DNA of 64,000 nt from Georgenia faecalis. Lineage in GTDB: Bacteria > Actinomycetota > Actinomycetes > Actinomycetales > Actinomycetaceae. Within the stretch, counting starts at the first letter, position 1. Each line of letters begins with the position of its first letter. Positions 9,006-17,999 of the stretch are shown here, piece after piece. The stretch covers positions 1,426,001 through 1,490,000 of the forward strand of contig NZ_CP033325.1 of the NCBI RefSeq assembly GCF_003710105.1, read 5' to 3'. The position numbers and the translations under genes are program-made. The notes beneath the pieces are model-generated. The model was not told where the DNA came from, did no database searches, and saw only the letters and a program-made list of their open reading frames with translations.

Positions 9006-10000
9006 TAGAGGTCCTTTCCGGAGGGCATGGTGACCTGTGGCTGTACCCAGCAGGCGGCCCGGTCACCTCGCTGCGACACCGCCAGCGGAGGCATTTCAGT
9101 ACGGCAGTGAGCGATCACGAAGGAGCACCGGTCGGCGAAGGGGCAGCCGGCCTTCACGTCGCGAGGATCAGGCGGTGCGCCGGGGATGGCTGGAAGCGCC
9201 GACTGGTGAGGGAAGTGTGGAGCGGGGATCGACTCAAGGAGGCCGATCGTGTAGGGGTGGCGCGGGGCGCGATAGATGGACTCGGACGTGGCGCTCTCCA
9301 CTACGCGGCCGGCGTACATCACCGCCACACGGTCAGCGACGCCGGCGAGCAGGGCGAGGTCGTGAGTGATCCAGATCACAGCGGTGCCGAACTGGTCCTG
9401 AAGGTCCTTGACGAGTTCGACCACCTGTGACTGCACTGTCACGTCGAGCGCCGTCGTGGGCTCGTCGGCGATGAGCAACTTGGGCCGAGCGGCCACCGCC
9501 ATCGCGATCATTACGCGTTGACGCATGCCGCCCGAGAACTCATGGGGATAACGCCTGGCGCGCGCTGCGGGATCGGGGATGCCGACCCGGTCAAGAAGCT
9601 CGACCGCCTGCCTCGAAGCGTCCTGCCGAGACACGCCGCCCTGGGCCATGACCGACTCGCGCAACTGGGCGCCCACCCGCATCACAGGGTTGAGTGATGT
9701 CATCGGGTCCTGGAAGACCATCTTCATCAAGGTGGCACGTAGGCGGCGACGCTCGCCCTTGGTCATAGCGAACAGATCGCGACCTTCGAAAATGGCGGTG
9801 CCCTCGTCCACCCGCGCGACTGGCGGTAGGAGATCGAGCACAGCTAGCCCGGACATGCTCTTGCCTGAACCGGACTCGCCCACAACGCCGAGCGTCTCGC
9901 CCGCATCGAGAGCCAGCTCGACGTCCTGCACCACGGTCGTTCGAGATCTCTTCGACCCGACGCTGATCCTCAGGCCGGTGACTTCGAGTAGTGCACTCAT
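9005..10000 (-). CDS. Peptide ABC transporter ATP-binding protein (OppD/DppD type)
   Basis: This 331-aa ATPase has Walker A GESGSGKSM, signature SGGMRQRVMIAMA, Walker B KLLIADEPTTALDVT and the Cys-containing C-terminal extension GCPFADRCSF. The 64-bp gap to the upstream amidohydrolase is the longest inside this operon and may contain its own ribosome-binding site. It forms the ATPase heterodimer with the overlapping downstream gene. Confidence 0.93.
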   Translation of the reverse strand: MSALLEVTGLRISVGSKRSRTTVVQDVELALDAGETLGVVGESGSGKSMSGLAVLDLLPPVARVDEGTAIFEGRDLFAMTKGERRRLRATLMKMVFQDPMTSLNPVMRVGAQLRESVMAQGGVSRQDASRQAVELLDRVGIPDPAARARRYPHEFSGGMRQRVMIAMAVAARPKLLIADEPTTALDVTVQSQVVELVKDLQDQFGTAVIWITHDLALLAGVADRVAVMYAGRVVESATSESIYRAPRHPYTIGLLESIPAPHFPHQSALPAIPGAPPDPRDVKAGCPFADRCSFVIAHCRTEMPPLAVSQRGDRAACWVQPQVTMPSGKDL

Positions 10001-10064
10001 GCTTCTGTCACGTCCTTCCGAAGTGCGGGGTGCGGCGCAGCCGCCCCACCCCGCACCAAGGGAT

Positions 10065-11213
10065 CTAGTTCACCAAGCGCCCGGCCTGCATCACGTGATG
10101 GACGGAACGCAGAGCAGAGGGATCGGTCAAAGGGTCACCGTCGATCGCGACGAGGTCGGCGATCTTCCCCACTTCGATTGAGCCCAGCTCCGACTGCTGA
10201 CGGATGACCTTCGCGCCGTTGAGCGTGAGGCAGCGAATGGCTTCGAGGGGATTCCACCCCGCCTCCACGAGCGCCGACATCTCGATGTCCATCCGCGCGT
10301 GCGCGGTGTCGCAGCCGACAGCAACGGTCACACCCGCCTCGTGCGCCCAGGCCAGCATCCTGGCGCTCGCAGCGAGCGACCCGCTGATCTTCTCGCGGTA
10401 GTGATCCGGCATGTCCGGCGTCTCGGCGACCGCCCGAGCGACCGACTCCGTGCTGATGAGGACGGTGTCAGACCGGGCGATTAGCTCGACTTGCTCCCTG
10501 GTCAGAAGCACGCCGTGCTCGATGGTGTCGACACCGTGCCGCACCGCGACTGTCACGCCGCTCCCGCCGTGAGCATGAGCGGCGATCGGACGCAGTGCCC
10601 TGTGTGCCTCGTCGATCGCTGCCGCGATCTCCTCGTCGGTGAACTCCTGGACAATTGGTGATGACCCTGCCGTCGACATCCCGCCCGACGCCATGACCTT
10701 GATCTGGTCTGCACCCTTCTTGAGCTGCTCACGGACGGCTCTGCGTACGTCGTCGACTCCGTCCGCCTCTCGACCGAGAAAGTGCGCGTGGCCGCCGGTT
10801 CTCATGATCGGCTCAGCGGCGACGAACAGCCGGGGACCGGGGATCTCCCCCGCTGCGATCGCACGCCGCAGTTCCAGGTCAACACCGTGAGGAGCGCCGA
10901 GGTACCGCAGCGTTGTAATGCCGGCGTCCAGCACGACCTTGGCGTTGGCCACGGCCTTCATCGCCATGTAGCTGACGGGCTCCCTCGACTGCGCCTCCTC
11001 GTCGCCGACATCGAGATCGAGGTGGTCGTGGCAGTCGATCAGCCCGGGGATCACCGTAAGGTCGCCGCAGTCGAGGTCGACCGGCTCGCTGGATTCGGCG
11101 GCAGGCCGGATCGCCGAGATCCGGTCGTCGACCACCGTGATGATCATATCCGTGAGGGGCTCGGCACCGGTGCCGTCGATGAGGGTTCCGGCCTTGATAG
11201 TCATCACGGTCAC
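10065..11213 (-). CDS. Metal-dependent amidohydrolase (second of three paralogues)
   Basis: This 382-aa enzyme is of the same amidohydrolase group as its neighbours, with IDCHDHLDLD near the N-terminus, DQIKVMASGG for the bridging lysine, PIAAHAHGGSG, TIEHG, and VGCD as the catalytic Asp segment. The start overlaps the stop of the substrate-binding protein gene by 4 bp (ATGA), so the two are translationally coupled. The paralogues differ enough to suggest different side-chain specificities rather than redundancy; this is inference. Confidence 0.88.
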   Translation of the reverse strand: MTVMTIKAGTLIDGTGAEPLTDMIITVVDDRISAIRPAAESSEPVDLDCGDLTVIPGLIDCHDHLDLDVGDEEAQSREPVSYMAMKAVANAKVVLDAGITTLRYLGAPHGVDLELRRAIAAGEIPGPRLFVAAEPIMRTGGHAHFLGREADGVDDVRRAVREQLKKGADQIKVMASGGMSTAGSSPIVQEFTDEEIAAAIDEAHRALRPIAAHAHGGSGVTVAVRHGVDTIEHGVLLTREQVELIARSDTVLISTESVARAVAETPDMPDHYREKISGSLAASARMLAWAHEAGVTVAVGCDTAHARMDIEMSALVEAGWNPLEAIRCLTLNGAKVIRQQSELGSIEVGKIADLVAIDGDPLTDPSALRSVHHVMQAGRLVN

Positions 11214-12784
11214 TGCTCGGCGCTCCCGACCTCGGTGGTGACGATGTACTCGTCCATGCGGAGGTGGAATCCGGTGAGTCCCTGGGAGACCGCTGTGATC
11301 GCTGGCTCCCAGTACAAGGGCACGACGGGCAGGTCCTCGTAGACGATCTCCTGGATCTCCGCATAAGCGGCGGCAGCCTCGTCGTCGTCGAGCATCGCGG
11401 CGGTGGCGTCGATCTTGGCCGAGAGGTCCTCGTCGCAGTAGTAATTCCGCCCCAGCTCGCAGCCGAAGAGCCCGTTGTAGAACGACGTGGGGTAGAGGGT
11501 GAAGTCGGTCGTCCCGAGGAAGTAGAAGTCGAAGGCATCCGTGCCCTTGGCCGTCTGGCCGCTGTACTCGGACCAGGGCAGTGCGGTGAACTCCACATTG
11601 ACGCCGGCCTGCTCGAGCATCCCGGCGACCGCCTCGCCCGCCTGGGCGTCCATCTGGTAGCGGCCCTGTGGGGCGCCGACCCGGATCACTGAGCCGTCGT
11701 AGCCCGACGCCTCGATCAGCGCGGCCGCCTCGTCCAAGTCGTACGGATACGGCTGCAGATCATCGTTGTGGCCGACCGTCCCTGGTGGCGACACGGAGTT
11801 GGCGGGCTCGGTCGTCCCTCCGAGCAGATCCTCCACGATGCTCTCTCGGTCGATGGCGAGCGACAGCCCCCGGCGGAAGTCAGGGTTCTGCATCCACTCG
11901 TTTGTCAGAAGCGGGACCATCATGATGACCCGCATCGTGCTGGCAGTGGCGACCTCGATGTCCGAGTTCGACTCGAGCGTGGGCAGCTGGTCCGGTGGGA
12001 TGTTCTCGGCGATCTGGACCTCACCCGCCTGAATGGCGGCGATACGCGCCGACGACTCGGGCATGACCCGCCAGTCGATCGTCTCGGGGCCGGTCTGGTC
12101 GCCCCAGTACTCGGGGTACTGCTCGATGACGACTTGGTTGTTCGGGGTGTAGGAGACGAACTGGTACGGCCCTGTGCCCGTCGGGTTGAGCGTGAACTCT
12201 TCGCCGAACTCCTCGACCGCCTGCGGAGAGACGATCGGGACCTGGACAAGCGAGTTGAGCAGGCCACGTGCCGGAGCGACCGTGCGGATCACCAACGTGA
12301 GGTCGTCCTCCGCCTCGACGGACTCGATCGTCGACGTCCAGACTTTCAGCGGGGTAGCCAGATCCGGATCCATGATCGACTCGATGGTGAACTTCGCGGC
12401 CTCCGCGGTGAAGGGCTCTCCGTTGTGGAAGGTCACGCCCTCACGCAGGTGGAAGACCCATGTCGTGTCGTCGCGGTTCTCCCAGGTCTCCGCGAGCAGG
12501 CCTGTGATCTCGACATTGCCCTCGCCGTCGTCGGTGCGTTCGACGAGCGGCTCGTAGATGTGGGCGTTGATGGAGTAGCCCTGGCCGACCCAGGTCAGAC
12601 GAGGGTCGAGGTTCACGGGGTCCGCGCCGATTGCCACGGAGAGCGCCTCCAAGGCGCCCGGAACCGAGCTTTCGTCCCGCTCGCTCGCCGGGGAGCCCGA
12701 TGAACAGGCTGCCAGCGCCAACGCAACTGCGCCGGCGAGGAACGTGGCCAGGTGCCGCCTTCCTCGCTTCGTCGTCGAATGCAT
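11210..12784 (-). CDS. Peptide ABC transporter substrate-binding lipoprotein (family 5)
   Basis: This 524-aa lipoprotein has signal peptide MHSTTKRGRRHLATFLAGAV and lipobox LAACSSG (lipidated Cys27). The body is a family-5 solute-binding protein (DppA/OppA): DPVNLDPRLTWVGQG, INAHIYEPLVERTDDG, WVFHLREGVTFHNGEPFTAEA, and NPTGTGPYQFVSY. It delivers dipeptides, oligopeptides or peptide-like ligands to the two permeases. It is flanked by amidohydrolase genes on both sides, 50 bp after one and overlapping the next. Confidence 0.93.
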   Translation of the reverse strand: MHSTTKRGRRHLATFLAGAVALALAACSSGSPASERDESSVPGALEALSVAIGADPVNLDPRLTWVGQGYSINAHIYEPLVERTDDGEGNVEITGLLAETWENRDDTTWVFHLREGVTFHNGEPFTAEAAKFTIESIMDPDLATPLKVWTSTIESVEAEDDLTLVIRTVAPARGLLNSLVQVPIVSPQAVEEFGEEFTLNPTGTGPYQFVSYTPNNQVVIEQYPEYWGDQTGPETIDWRVMPESSARIAAIQAGEVQIAENIPPDQLPTLESNSDIEVATASTMRVIMMVPLLTNEWMQNPDFRRGLSLAIDRESIVEDLLGGTTEPANSVSPPGTVGHNDDLQPYPYDLDEAAALIEASGYDGSVIRVGAPQGRYQMDAQAGEAVAGMLEQAGVNVEFTALPWSEYSGQTAKGTDAFDFYFLGTTDFTLYPTSFYNGLFGCELGRNYYCDEDLSAKIDATAAMLDDDEAAAAYAEIQEIVYEDLPVVPLYWEPAITAVSQGLTGFHLRMDEYIVTTEVGSAEQ

Positions 12785-12834
12785 GTCTTCTCCTCTGAGG
12801 CCTCGATGGGTGGGTGGGGGGGGAGGTGGGGGCG

Positions 12835-14070
12835 TCAGGCCCCGGCGGTGGCGGGTCCGTTGACCACTGGCTCACGCGTCAGGTGCTGATCGGAGAGTCG
12901 CTCGGAACTGCGCGGTTGCGAGACGGGGTAGAGCTGGCCGTACCGGTAGACAGCGCGGACGTCGGAGTACGACGAGGCGCTGGCCAAAGGGTCACTGCCG
13001 AGGACGACTAGGTCGGCGTGCTTGCCAACCTCGACGGTGCCCTGCACGTCGTCCGTGCGGCACAACCGCGCGCCCTCGAGAGTGAGTGATCGGAGCACCT
13101 CTAACGGCGCAAACCCCGCCTCGAGGAGTGCGTCTGCCTCGACCGCGACCTTCCCGTGGTTGCCGTCGCAGCCGATCGCGACCTTGACACCACGTGCGCG
13201 CGCCTCACGGAGCATCTGGATGCGACGGGCCAGCGCTCGCTGAGCCTTGACGCGATAGAACTCCGGTGCGGTGGGATCGTCCGCCACCGCACGGCCGATG
13301 CCAACTGTGCTGACGAGCCACATGCCCGCCTCGGCGATCTGGTCGAGCTGCTCCGTGGTCAGGAATGCGCCGTGTTCGATGCTGCGGAACCCGGCTTTGA
13401 TGGCCGTGTCAACGGCCGGCCCACCGTGCAGGTGCCCGGTGACGTCGAGGCCCGCACGAGCGGCCTCGTCACCGACGGCAAGCAACTCCGCATCCGTGAA
13501 CTCCTGCACCATGGGGTCGCTGCCCGGCGTGGAGTTGCCCCCGGATGCCATGACCTTGATCCATCTCGCGCCGGTCGCCAGGTGCTGCCGGACCGCGCGC
13601 CGCACGGCATCCTCGCCGTCCGCGACCGTGCCCATGAAGTGGGCGTGGCCACCGGTCCGCGTGATCGGTGCGACGGCTGGGATAATTCGCGGCCCCGGGA
13701 TCTTTCCCTCGTCGATCGCCCGCTTGGCCTTGATGTCCATCGCGTCGGCATCACCCAGCGTGCGGACAGTGGTGATCCCGGCCTCGATGATCGTTCGGGC
13801 GACGACCGTGGCGGTTACGGCCTGGCGAGCGAACGGACGCAACGCCTGCTCCACCTCGTCGCCGCCACTGATGGTCAAGTGGTCGTGACAGTCGACGAAC
13901 CCTGGGACGACGACTAGCGTGGAGGCGTCGTGGACGGGAACTCCGGAGCCCGACCAGTCCGCCGCGGGCGAGACCGCGGTAATGGTGCCGTCCTGCACCT
14001 CGATGATGTGATCCGGTAGAGCCCCCGCTACGGGGTCGATCACGGTGCCGGCATGGAGCGCGAAGTGCAT
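12835..14070 (-). CDS. Metal-dependent amidohydrolase (first of three paralogues)
   Basis: This 411-aa amidohydrolase has VDCHDHLTIS, RWIKVMASGGNSTPGSDP, DVTGHLHGGPAVD, SIEHG and IGCDGNHGK, which cover the five metal or catalytic motifs of the superfamily. The start ATG overlaps the last base of the permease gene stop. It carries a C-terminal tail of about 30 residues beyond the usual end of the domain (PVSQPRSSERLSDQHLTREP), which its two paralogues lack. Confidence 0.87.
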   Translation of the reverse strand: MHFALHAGTVIDPVAGALPDHIIEVQDGTITAVSPAADWSGSGVPVHDASTLVVVPGFVDCHDHLTISGGDEVEQALRPFARQAVTATVVARTIIEAGITTVRTLGDADAMDIKAKRAIDEGKIPGPRIIPAVAPITRTGGHAHFMGTVADGEDAVRRAVRQHLATGARWIKVMASGGNSTPGSDPMVQEFTDAELLAVGDEAARAGLDVTGHLHGGPAVDTAIKAGFRSIEHGAFLTTEQLDQIAEAGMWLVSTVGIGRAVADDPTAPEFYRVKAQRALARRIQMLREARARGVKVAIGCDGNHGKVAVEADALLEAGFAPLEVLRSLTLEGARLCRTDDVQGTVEVGKHADLVVLGSDPLASASSYSDVRAVYRYGQLYPVSQPRSSERLSDQHLTREPVVNGPATAGA

Positions 14071-14924
14071 TAGCGCCGTCCTTTCTTCTGGGTTGGGTCG
14101 AGGGCGTCACGCAGCCCGTCGCCGAGGAGGTTGAAACTCAGTGCGGTGATGACCAGAGCGACGCCAGGCAGTGCGGCGATCCACCACGCGGTGATGACGT
14201 AGTCGCGGCCGTCGGACAGCATCGACCCCCAGGTGGGGAGGTCAGCAGGGACGCCGAGGCCCAGGTAGCTCAGAGACGCTTCGGCGATCACCATCGCCGC
14301 CGCTTCATAGGACGCGAGCACGAGGAACGGCGACATGACGTTCGGGATGATGTCGCGCGCGATGATCGTCGATGACCGCCCGCCGACGGCGCGCGACGCC
14401 TCGACGAAGTCCCGGCCCATCAGCCCCAGGCTCGTCGCTCGAACGACTTTCGCGTACGACACCCAACTCGTCAGAGCCAACACGACGATGACGTTGATCA
14501 GGCCAGGTCCGAGTATCGCTGCGATCACCATCGCGAGCAGGAGGAACGGGAATGCCAGCTGCACGTCGAGGATGCGCTGCAACAAGGCGTCCAACCAACC
14601 TGCGCGGTACCCGCTGATGACGCCGACGAGAAGCCCGAGCCCACCGCCAAGCACGACGGCCGCGACCGCCACGATGAGGGAGACTCGCGTGCCGTGAATG
14701 AGCAGCGTGAGCATGTCGCGGCCGAGCTGGTCGGTGCCTGCGAGAAAAAAGCGTCCGTTGTCTCCGGTGGAACCCGGCGGCAGCAAACGGTTGCCGAGAT
14801 CCTGGGGAGCGTCACGGAGTGGCGCGATGATGTCGGCGGTCAGCGCTAGGAACGCCAGGGCGACCAGGATGATGGAGGCCGCGCCTGCGAGCGGACGGCT
14901 GAAGAAAGCGCGGAGGACTCTCAC
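14070..14924 (-). CDS. Peptide ABC transporter permease (DppC/OppC type)
   Basis: This 284-aa inner-membrane permease has an N-terminal OppC segment (RAFFSRPLAGAASIILVALAFLAL), the characteristic GTDQLGRDMLTLLIHGTR periplasmic segment, and the EAA loop (VEASRAVGGRSSTIIARDIIPN). It overlaps the DppB-like gene by 4 bp upstream and the amidohydrolase gene by 1 bp downstream. Confidence 0.93.
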   Translation of the reverse strand: MRVLRAFFSRPLAGAASIILVALAFLALTADIIAPLRDAPQDLGNRLLPPGSTGDNGRFFLAGTDQLGRDMLTLLIHGTRVSLIVAVAAVVLGGGLGLLVGVISGYRAGWLDALLQRILDVQLAFPFLLLAMVIAAILGPGLINVIVVLALTSWVSYAKVVRATSLGLMGRDFVEASRAVGGRSSTIIARDIIPNVMSPFLVLASYEAAAMVIAEASLSYLGLGVPADLPTWGSMLSDGRDYVITAWWIAALPGVALVITALSFNLLGDGLRDALDPTQKKGRR

Positions 14925-15853
14925 GATGCACGCCCTCGCAGTTTGATCCGCGGGTCGAGGACGCCGTAAAGCAGGTCCAGCAGCAGGTTGACGAGGATGA
15001 AGATCGCCGCCGACAAGAGGATGACGACCTGCACCACCGGGTAGTCGCGGCTGCTGATCGCGCTCACCAGCAGTGAGCCGATGCCCGGCCAGCCGAATAC
15101 GGCCTCGGTCACCACGGCACCGCCAAGAAGCGCACCGAGCTGGAGGCCGAGCATGGTGATAACCGGAAGGACCGCATTCCTCAACCCATGAGCGAAGATG
15201 ACCCGGTTCTCGCCGATGCCCTTGGAGCGTGCGGTGCGTAGGTAGTCCTGGGAGACGACGTCCAGGACGCTGGAGCGCGTCAGGCGGCTAATGAGGGCGA
15301 TCTGGGCGAAGGCCAGCGTCAGGGTCGGCAGCACGAGGTTGTCGATGCCGCCGTAGCCGGAGGTCGGCAGCCACCCGGTCCGCGCCGCGACGAAGACGAT
15401 GAGCATGATCCCGATCCAGAAGGTCGGCATTGACTGGCCGAGTACGGCCAGCACGCTGACGACCCCGTCAACCCAGGTACCGCGACGGAGCGCAGCCAAG
15501 GTGCCCAGGGGCACCGCGACCAGAACCGTAAGCAACAAGGCGGCGCAAGCGAGCTGCAAGGTCGCAGGAAGGTACTCGAGCACGACCACCAGTGCCGGGC
15601 GGTGGCGGGCGAGCGACTCACCGAAATCGCCGGTGAGAACCTGTCCAATGAACGCGAGGAACTGCACGGGGAGTGGCTCGTTCAGACCCATGCTCTCGCG
15701 GAGATCGTCGATCTGCTCGGGTGTGCCGAACTCGGAGAGCATCAAGGCTGCCGGGTCGCCGGGAAGGACTCGCAGGAGGAAGAAGGCGACCATCAGGACA
15801 CCGAAAAGGGCGATGGCCGCTTGGCCAACCCGTCGGGCGATGAACGCGGGCAT
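14921..15853 (-). CDS. Peptide ABC transporter permease (DppB/OppB type)
   Basis: This 310-aa permease starts MPAFIARRVGQAAIALFGVLMV, the standard OppB N-terminal helix, followed by VLPGDPAALML and the EAA loop RTARSKGIGENRVIFAHGLRN. It follows the RpiR-type regulator gene after 2 bp, so regulator and transporter share a transcript. Confidence 0.93.
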   Translation of the reverse strand: MPAFIARRVGQAAIALFGVLMVAFFLLRVLPGDPAALMLSEFGTPEQIDDLRESMGLNEPLPVQFLAFIGQVLTGDFGESLARHRPALVVVLEYLPATLQLACAALLLTVLVAVPLGTLAALRRGTWVDGVVSVLAVLGQSMPTFWIGIMLIVFVAARTGWLPTSGYGGIDNLVLPTLTLAFAQIALISRLTRSSVLDVVSQDYLRTARSKGIGENRVIFAHGLRNAVLPVITMLGLQLGALLGGAVVTEAVFGWPGIGSLLVSAISSRDYPVVQVVILLSAAIFILVNLLLDLLYGVLDPRIKLRGRAS

Positions 15854-15855
15854 CG

Positions 15856-16764
15856 TCAGCTCACCGGCTTCTCGCTGTTGTTCGCGCGCTTGCGAACCGG
15901 CGTGCTGTAGTAGAACGAGTCGTAGATCTGCTCGAGGTCAGCGAGGTTCGCGGCCTGCCGGTCAGCGTCGCCGAGCGTTGCCACGAGCAGCAGGAGCACA
16001 TTGACGACCGCCACCATGCTGACGTGGCTGAGGTAGAAACTCGGTCCGCCGACCTGGGCGTAGAAGACGTAATCTGCGTAGCGCACCAGCGGAGACTCGA
16101 AGGAGTCTGTGACGACGATGACCTTCGCGCCGCGCTCACGGGCGAACTTGACCTGTGCGACCGTGTCACGGTTGTAGTGGCGCAAGATGAAGGCCAGCAC
16201 CACGTCCCGCTCATCGAGCACCCGCAACTGGTCGAAGACGTCCGAGTTGGTGTTCTCGAAGTGGCGCGTGTTGGCCAACACAGCGTTCAGGTAGATGGTC
16301 GCGATGCTCGCCGGCCCGCGTGACGTCCGCGAGCCGATGACCGCGACCTGGCGGGCGGCGTTGAGCAGCCGCGCGGCGGCCTCGGCATCTTCTGCGTCGA
16401 TTCCCTGAATGGTCTTGGTGAGGTTGGCCGCGTCCGAGTCCATCGAGTGCTGTATGCGGCGATCGATGCTGGTCGTGCGGTCCTCCGTTGTCCCCTGGTA
16501 GAGCCCGAGGATGCCCATGTCCTCCATCACGAGGGTTCGTATGGCGTCCTGTAGTTCCGGGTATCCGCGAAGTCCCAGTTCCTTCGCGAAGCGAACGACG
16601 ACGGATTCGCTCACGTGGGCAGCGGCCGCGAGCTCCGCTGCGTTGAGGAAGGCCGAGTAGCGCCAGTTGGCCAGGATGAAGTCACCGACGGCCCGCTTCG
16701 CCGCGCTCATGGACGCGGACATCTCGCGGATGTCGTCGAGGACAGAACGGTTCATAGAGGGCAT
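15856..16764 (-). CDS. RpiR/MurR-family regulator with SIS domain
   Basis: This 302-aa protein has an N-terminal RpiR helix-turn-helix (residues about 20-75: NAAELAAAAHVSESVVVRFAKELGLRGYPELQDAIR) and a C-terminal SIS phosphosugar-type fold (VAVIGSRTSRGPASIATIYLNAVL; GAKVIVVTDSFESPLV). Family members sense phosphosugars or related ligands, but some control peptide or amino-sugar uptake. It is the first gene of the operon and probably controls it. A perfect palindrome lies just upstream of its start. An alternative start at ATG 16755 lacks a ribosome-binding site. Confidence 0.88.
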   Translation of the reverse strand: MPSMNRSVLDDIREMSASMSAAKRAVGDFILANWRYSAFLNAAELAAAAHVSESVVVRFAKELGLRGYPELQDAIRTLVMEDMGILGLYQGTTEDRTTSIDRRIQHSMDSDAANLTKTIQGIDAEDAEAAARLLNAARQVAVIGSRTSRGPASIATIYLNAVLANTRHFENTNSDVFDQLRVLDERDVVLAFILRHYNRDTVAQVKFARERGAKVIVVTDSFESPLVRYADYVFYAQVGGPSFYLSHVSMVAVVNVLLLLVATLGDADRQAANLADLEQIYDSFYYSTPVRKRANNSEKPVS

Positions 16765-16768
16765 GTCG

Positions 16769-16780
16769 CAAGAATTCTTG
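16769..16780. promoter_or_regulatory. 12-bp palindrome, candidate RpiR-type operator
   Basis: CAAGAATTCTTG is a perfect palindrome ending 4 bp before the start codon of the RpiR-type regulator. RpiR regulators usually bind such inverted repeats. Its position would block transcription or translation initiation, consistent with autoregulation. No other copy was noticed in the operon. Confidence 0.45.
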
Positions 16781-17281
16781 TGAGTTGGTCAGAGGGAGAC
16801 GGAGAACTTGCGGCAGACCGTACGGGACGCCTGCATGGTTTGGCAATGACTTCGACAACTAGAAACAAGGCGTTTACATACGAAGCCTCTCGGGCGTCCA
16901 CAGGGAGGTCACGGGCGCAGACCACCGGGGCCCTCCGCGCGCTCCAACCCACCGGACTGAGACCGCCCTTTGTCCGGTAAGCGCCCCTGGCCTCTCGTGA
17001 GCGCGTTGTTGAGGCGGGGCTGGTCGGGCGGCCTACCCATCGCGCGGAGGATGGGCGAGCGTTCCCCGCTGTCCGACCTGGAGAGGCTGACGGGCGGGTC
17101 CGGGTCCGTCATCACCCGCACGGGTAGTTCGCGAACCCGGAGATACGGGAACGCAGCGGGGGGGCGGTGGCCCAGCCTGTGACGAGCCAGGCCCTGGCGG
17201 TGAGCAGGGCGCTAGGTCCTATGGGGCGCGTCGACGTGCGGGTCGCCTCAGGGGCGGCCGACCAGGGCGGGCCGCGGCGTA
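16781..17281. other. Upstream region of the peptide operon, no convincing gene
   Basis: About 500 bp separates the operon start from the GH3 3'-end remnant. The part near 16800-16880 is AT-richer and probably holds the operon promoter. A 70-codon open frame on the minus strand (16909-17121) has no recognisable domain and no ribosome-binding site, so it is not called. The right part probably marks the junction of the acquired block. Confidence 0.5.
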
Positions 17282-17419
17282 CCGGGTGCCGTCTCCCTGT
17301 GGGTGGGGCGGTCGTGCGAGGACCGGGTGGCGGAGGCCGGCGTCGAGCTGGTCGGCGGGGTCCACCAGGTGACGACCGCGGACGAGCGGTGGACCGGCGT
17401 GGAGGTCGTGCGCGGGTAG
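17282..17419 (+). pseudogene. Remnant: duplicated 3' end of the GH3 glycosidase gene
   Basis: These 138 bp align without gaps to the last 138 bp of the GH3 gene (5797-5934), with about 125 identities. The reading frame and stop are kept: the encoded peptide is PGAVSLWVGRSCEDRV, then VELVGGVHQVTTAD, ending WTGVEVVRG. There is no start codon or upstream GH3 sequence. The two copies bracket the peptidase/amidohydrolase/ABC operon, suggesting insertion or recombination at a GH3 3' end. Confidence 0.85.
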
Positions 17420-17430
17420 CGCCCGATGGC

Positions 17431-17453
17431 GGCTGAGCCGGTGAGGCTCAGCC
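17431..17453. terminator. Hairpin terminator overlapping the ompA-like stop codon
   Basis: GGCTGAGCC and GGCTCAGCC form a perfect 9-bp stem around GGTGA. The TGA stop of the OmpA-like gene (17448-17450) lies in one arm. There is no clear U tract, as is common in actinobacteria. It would end transcription of the ompA/lipoprotein pair. Confidence 0.65.
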
Positions 17454-17999
17454 GCCGTAGACGATCTCCACGCGGCGGTTGGCGGCGTAGGTGGCCGGGT
17501 CGTCGGGGTTCTCCGGGCCGACGGGCTCGGTGTCCGCGAAGCCGGCGACCTCGAGCACGAGGTCGGGCCGCTCGGCGGCGATGACGTCGGCGACGGCCTG
17601 CGCGCGGTTGCGCGAGAGCTCGTCGTTGGGGATGGGGCCGACGAGGGAGTCGGTGTGGCCGTGCACCTGGACGGCCGCGCCGTCGGGGACGTCCGCGAGG
17701 AGCTGGCCGATGCGCGGGGCGGCGCTGGCCGGCAGCTCGTAGCTCTGCGAGGCGAAGAGGATGTCGGTCGCGAGCGAGATGGTCGTCTCCGCGCCCTCGG
17801 TCGCGACGGTCTCGAGGGTGCGCACGCTGCCCTCGGTGGACCAGACCTGGACCGACGCGGCGAGCTGCTGCGGGGTGGGCGCCGGCAGGTCCTCGGGGGA
17901 GTCCACGGCGGCAGCCGGGGCGGCGGTGGTGAGGGCGAGCGCGCCGGCGGCGAGCACGACGGCGGCGGTCCGGCCGCGACGGGGGCTGCGGGCGCTCAC
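17448..17999 (-). CDS. OmpA-family cell-envelope protein
   Basis: This 183-aa protein has an N-terminal signal peptide (RRGRTAAVVLAAGALALTTAAPAAAV written in part) and a C-terminal OmpA/peptidoglycan-binding domain: ILFASQSYELPASAAPRIGQ, VQVHGHTDSLVG, LSRNRAQAVADVI and NRRVEIVY. Such domains bind diaminopimelate-type peptidoglycan non-covalently. Start GTG 17999 overlaps the TGA of the upstream lipoprotein gene (GTGA), so the two are translationally coupled. Longer starts inside the upstream gene are not supported. Confidence 0.85.
   Translation of the reverse strand: MSARSPRRGRTAAVVLAAGALALTTAAPAAAVDSPEDLPAPTPQQLAASVQVWSTEGSVRTLETVATEGAETTISLATDILFASQSYELPASAAPRIGQLLADVPDGAAVQVHGHTDSLVGPIPNDELSRNRAQAVADVIAAERPDLVLEVAGFADTEPVGPENPDDPATYAANRRVEIVYGG

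Noticed and set aside
16909-17121. 70-codon minus-strand open frame before the peptide operon
   Set aside because: No start signal, no recognisable domain, and probably spans the insertion junction.
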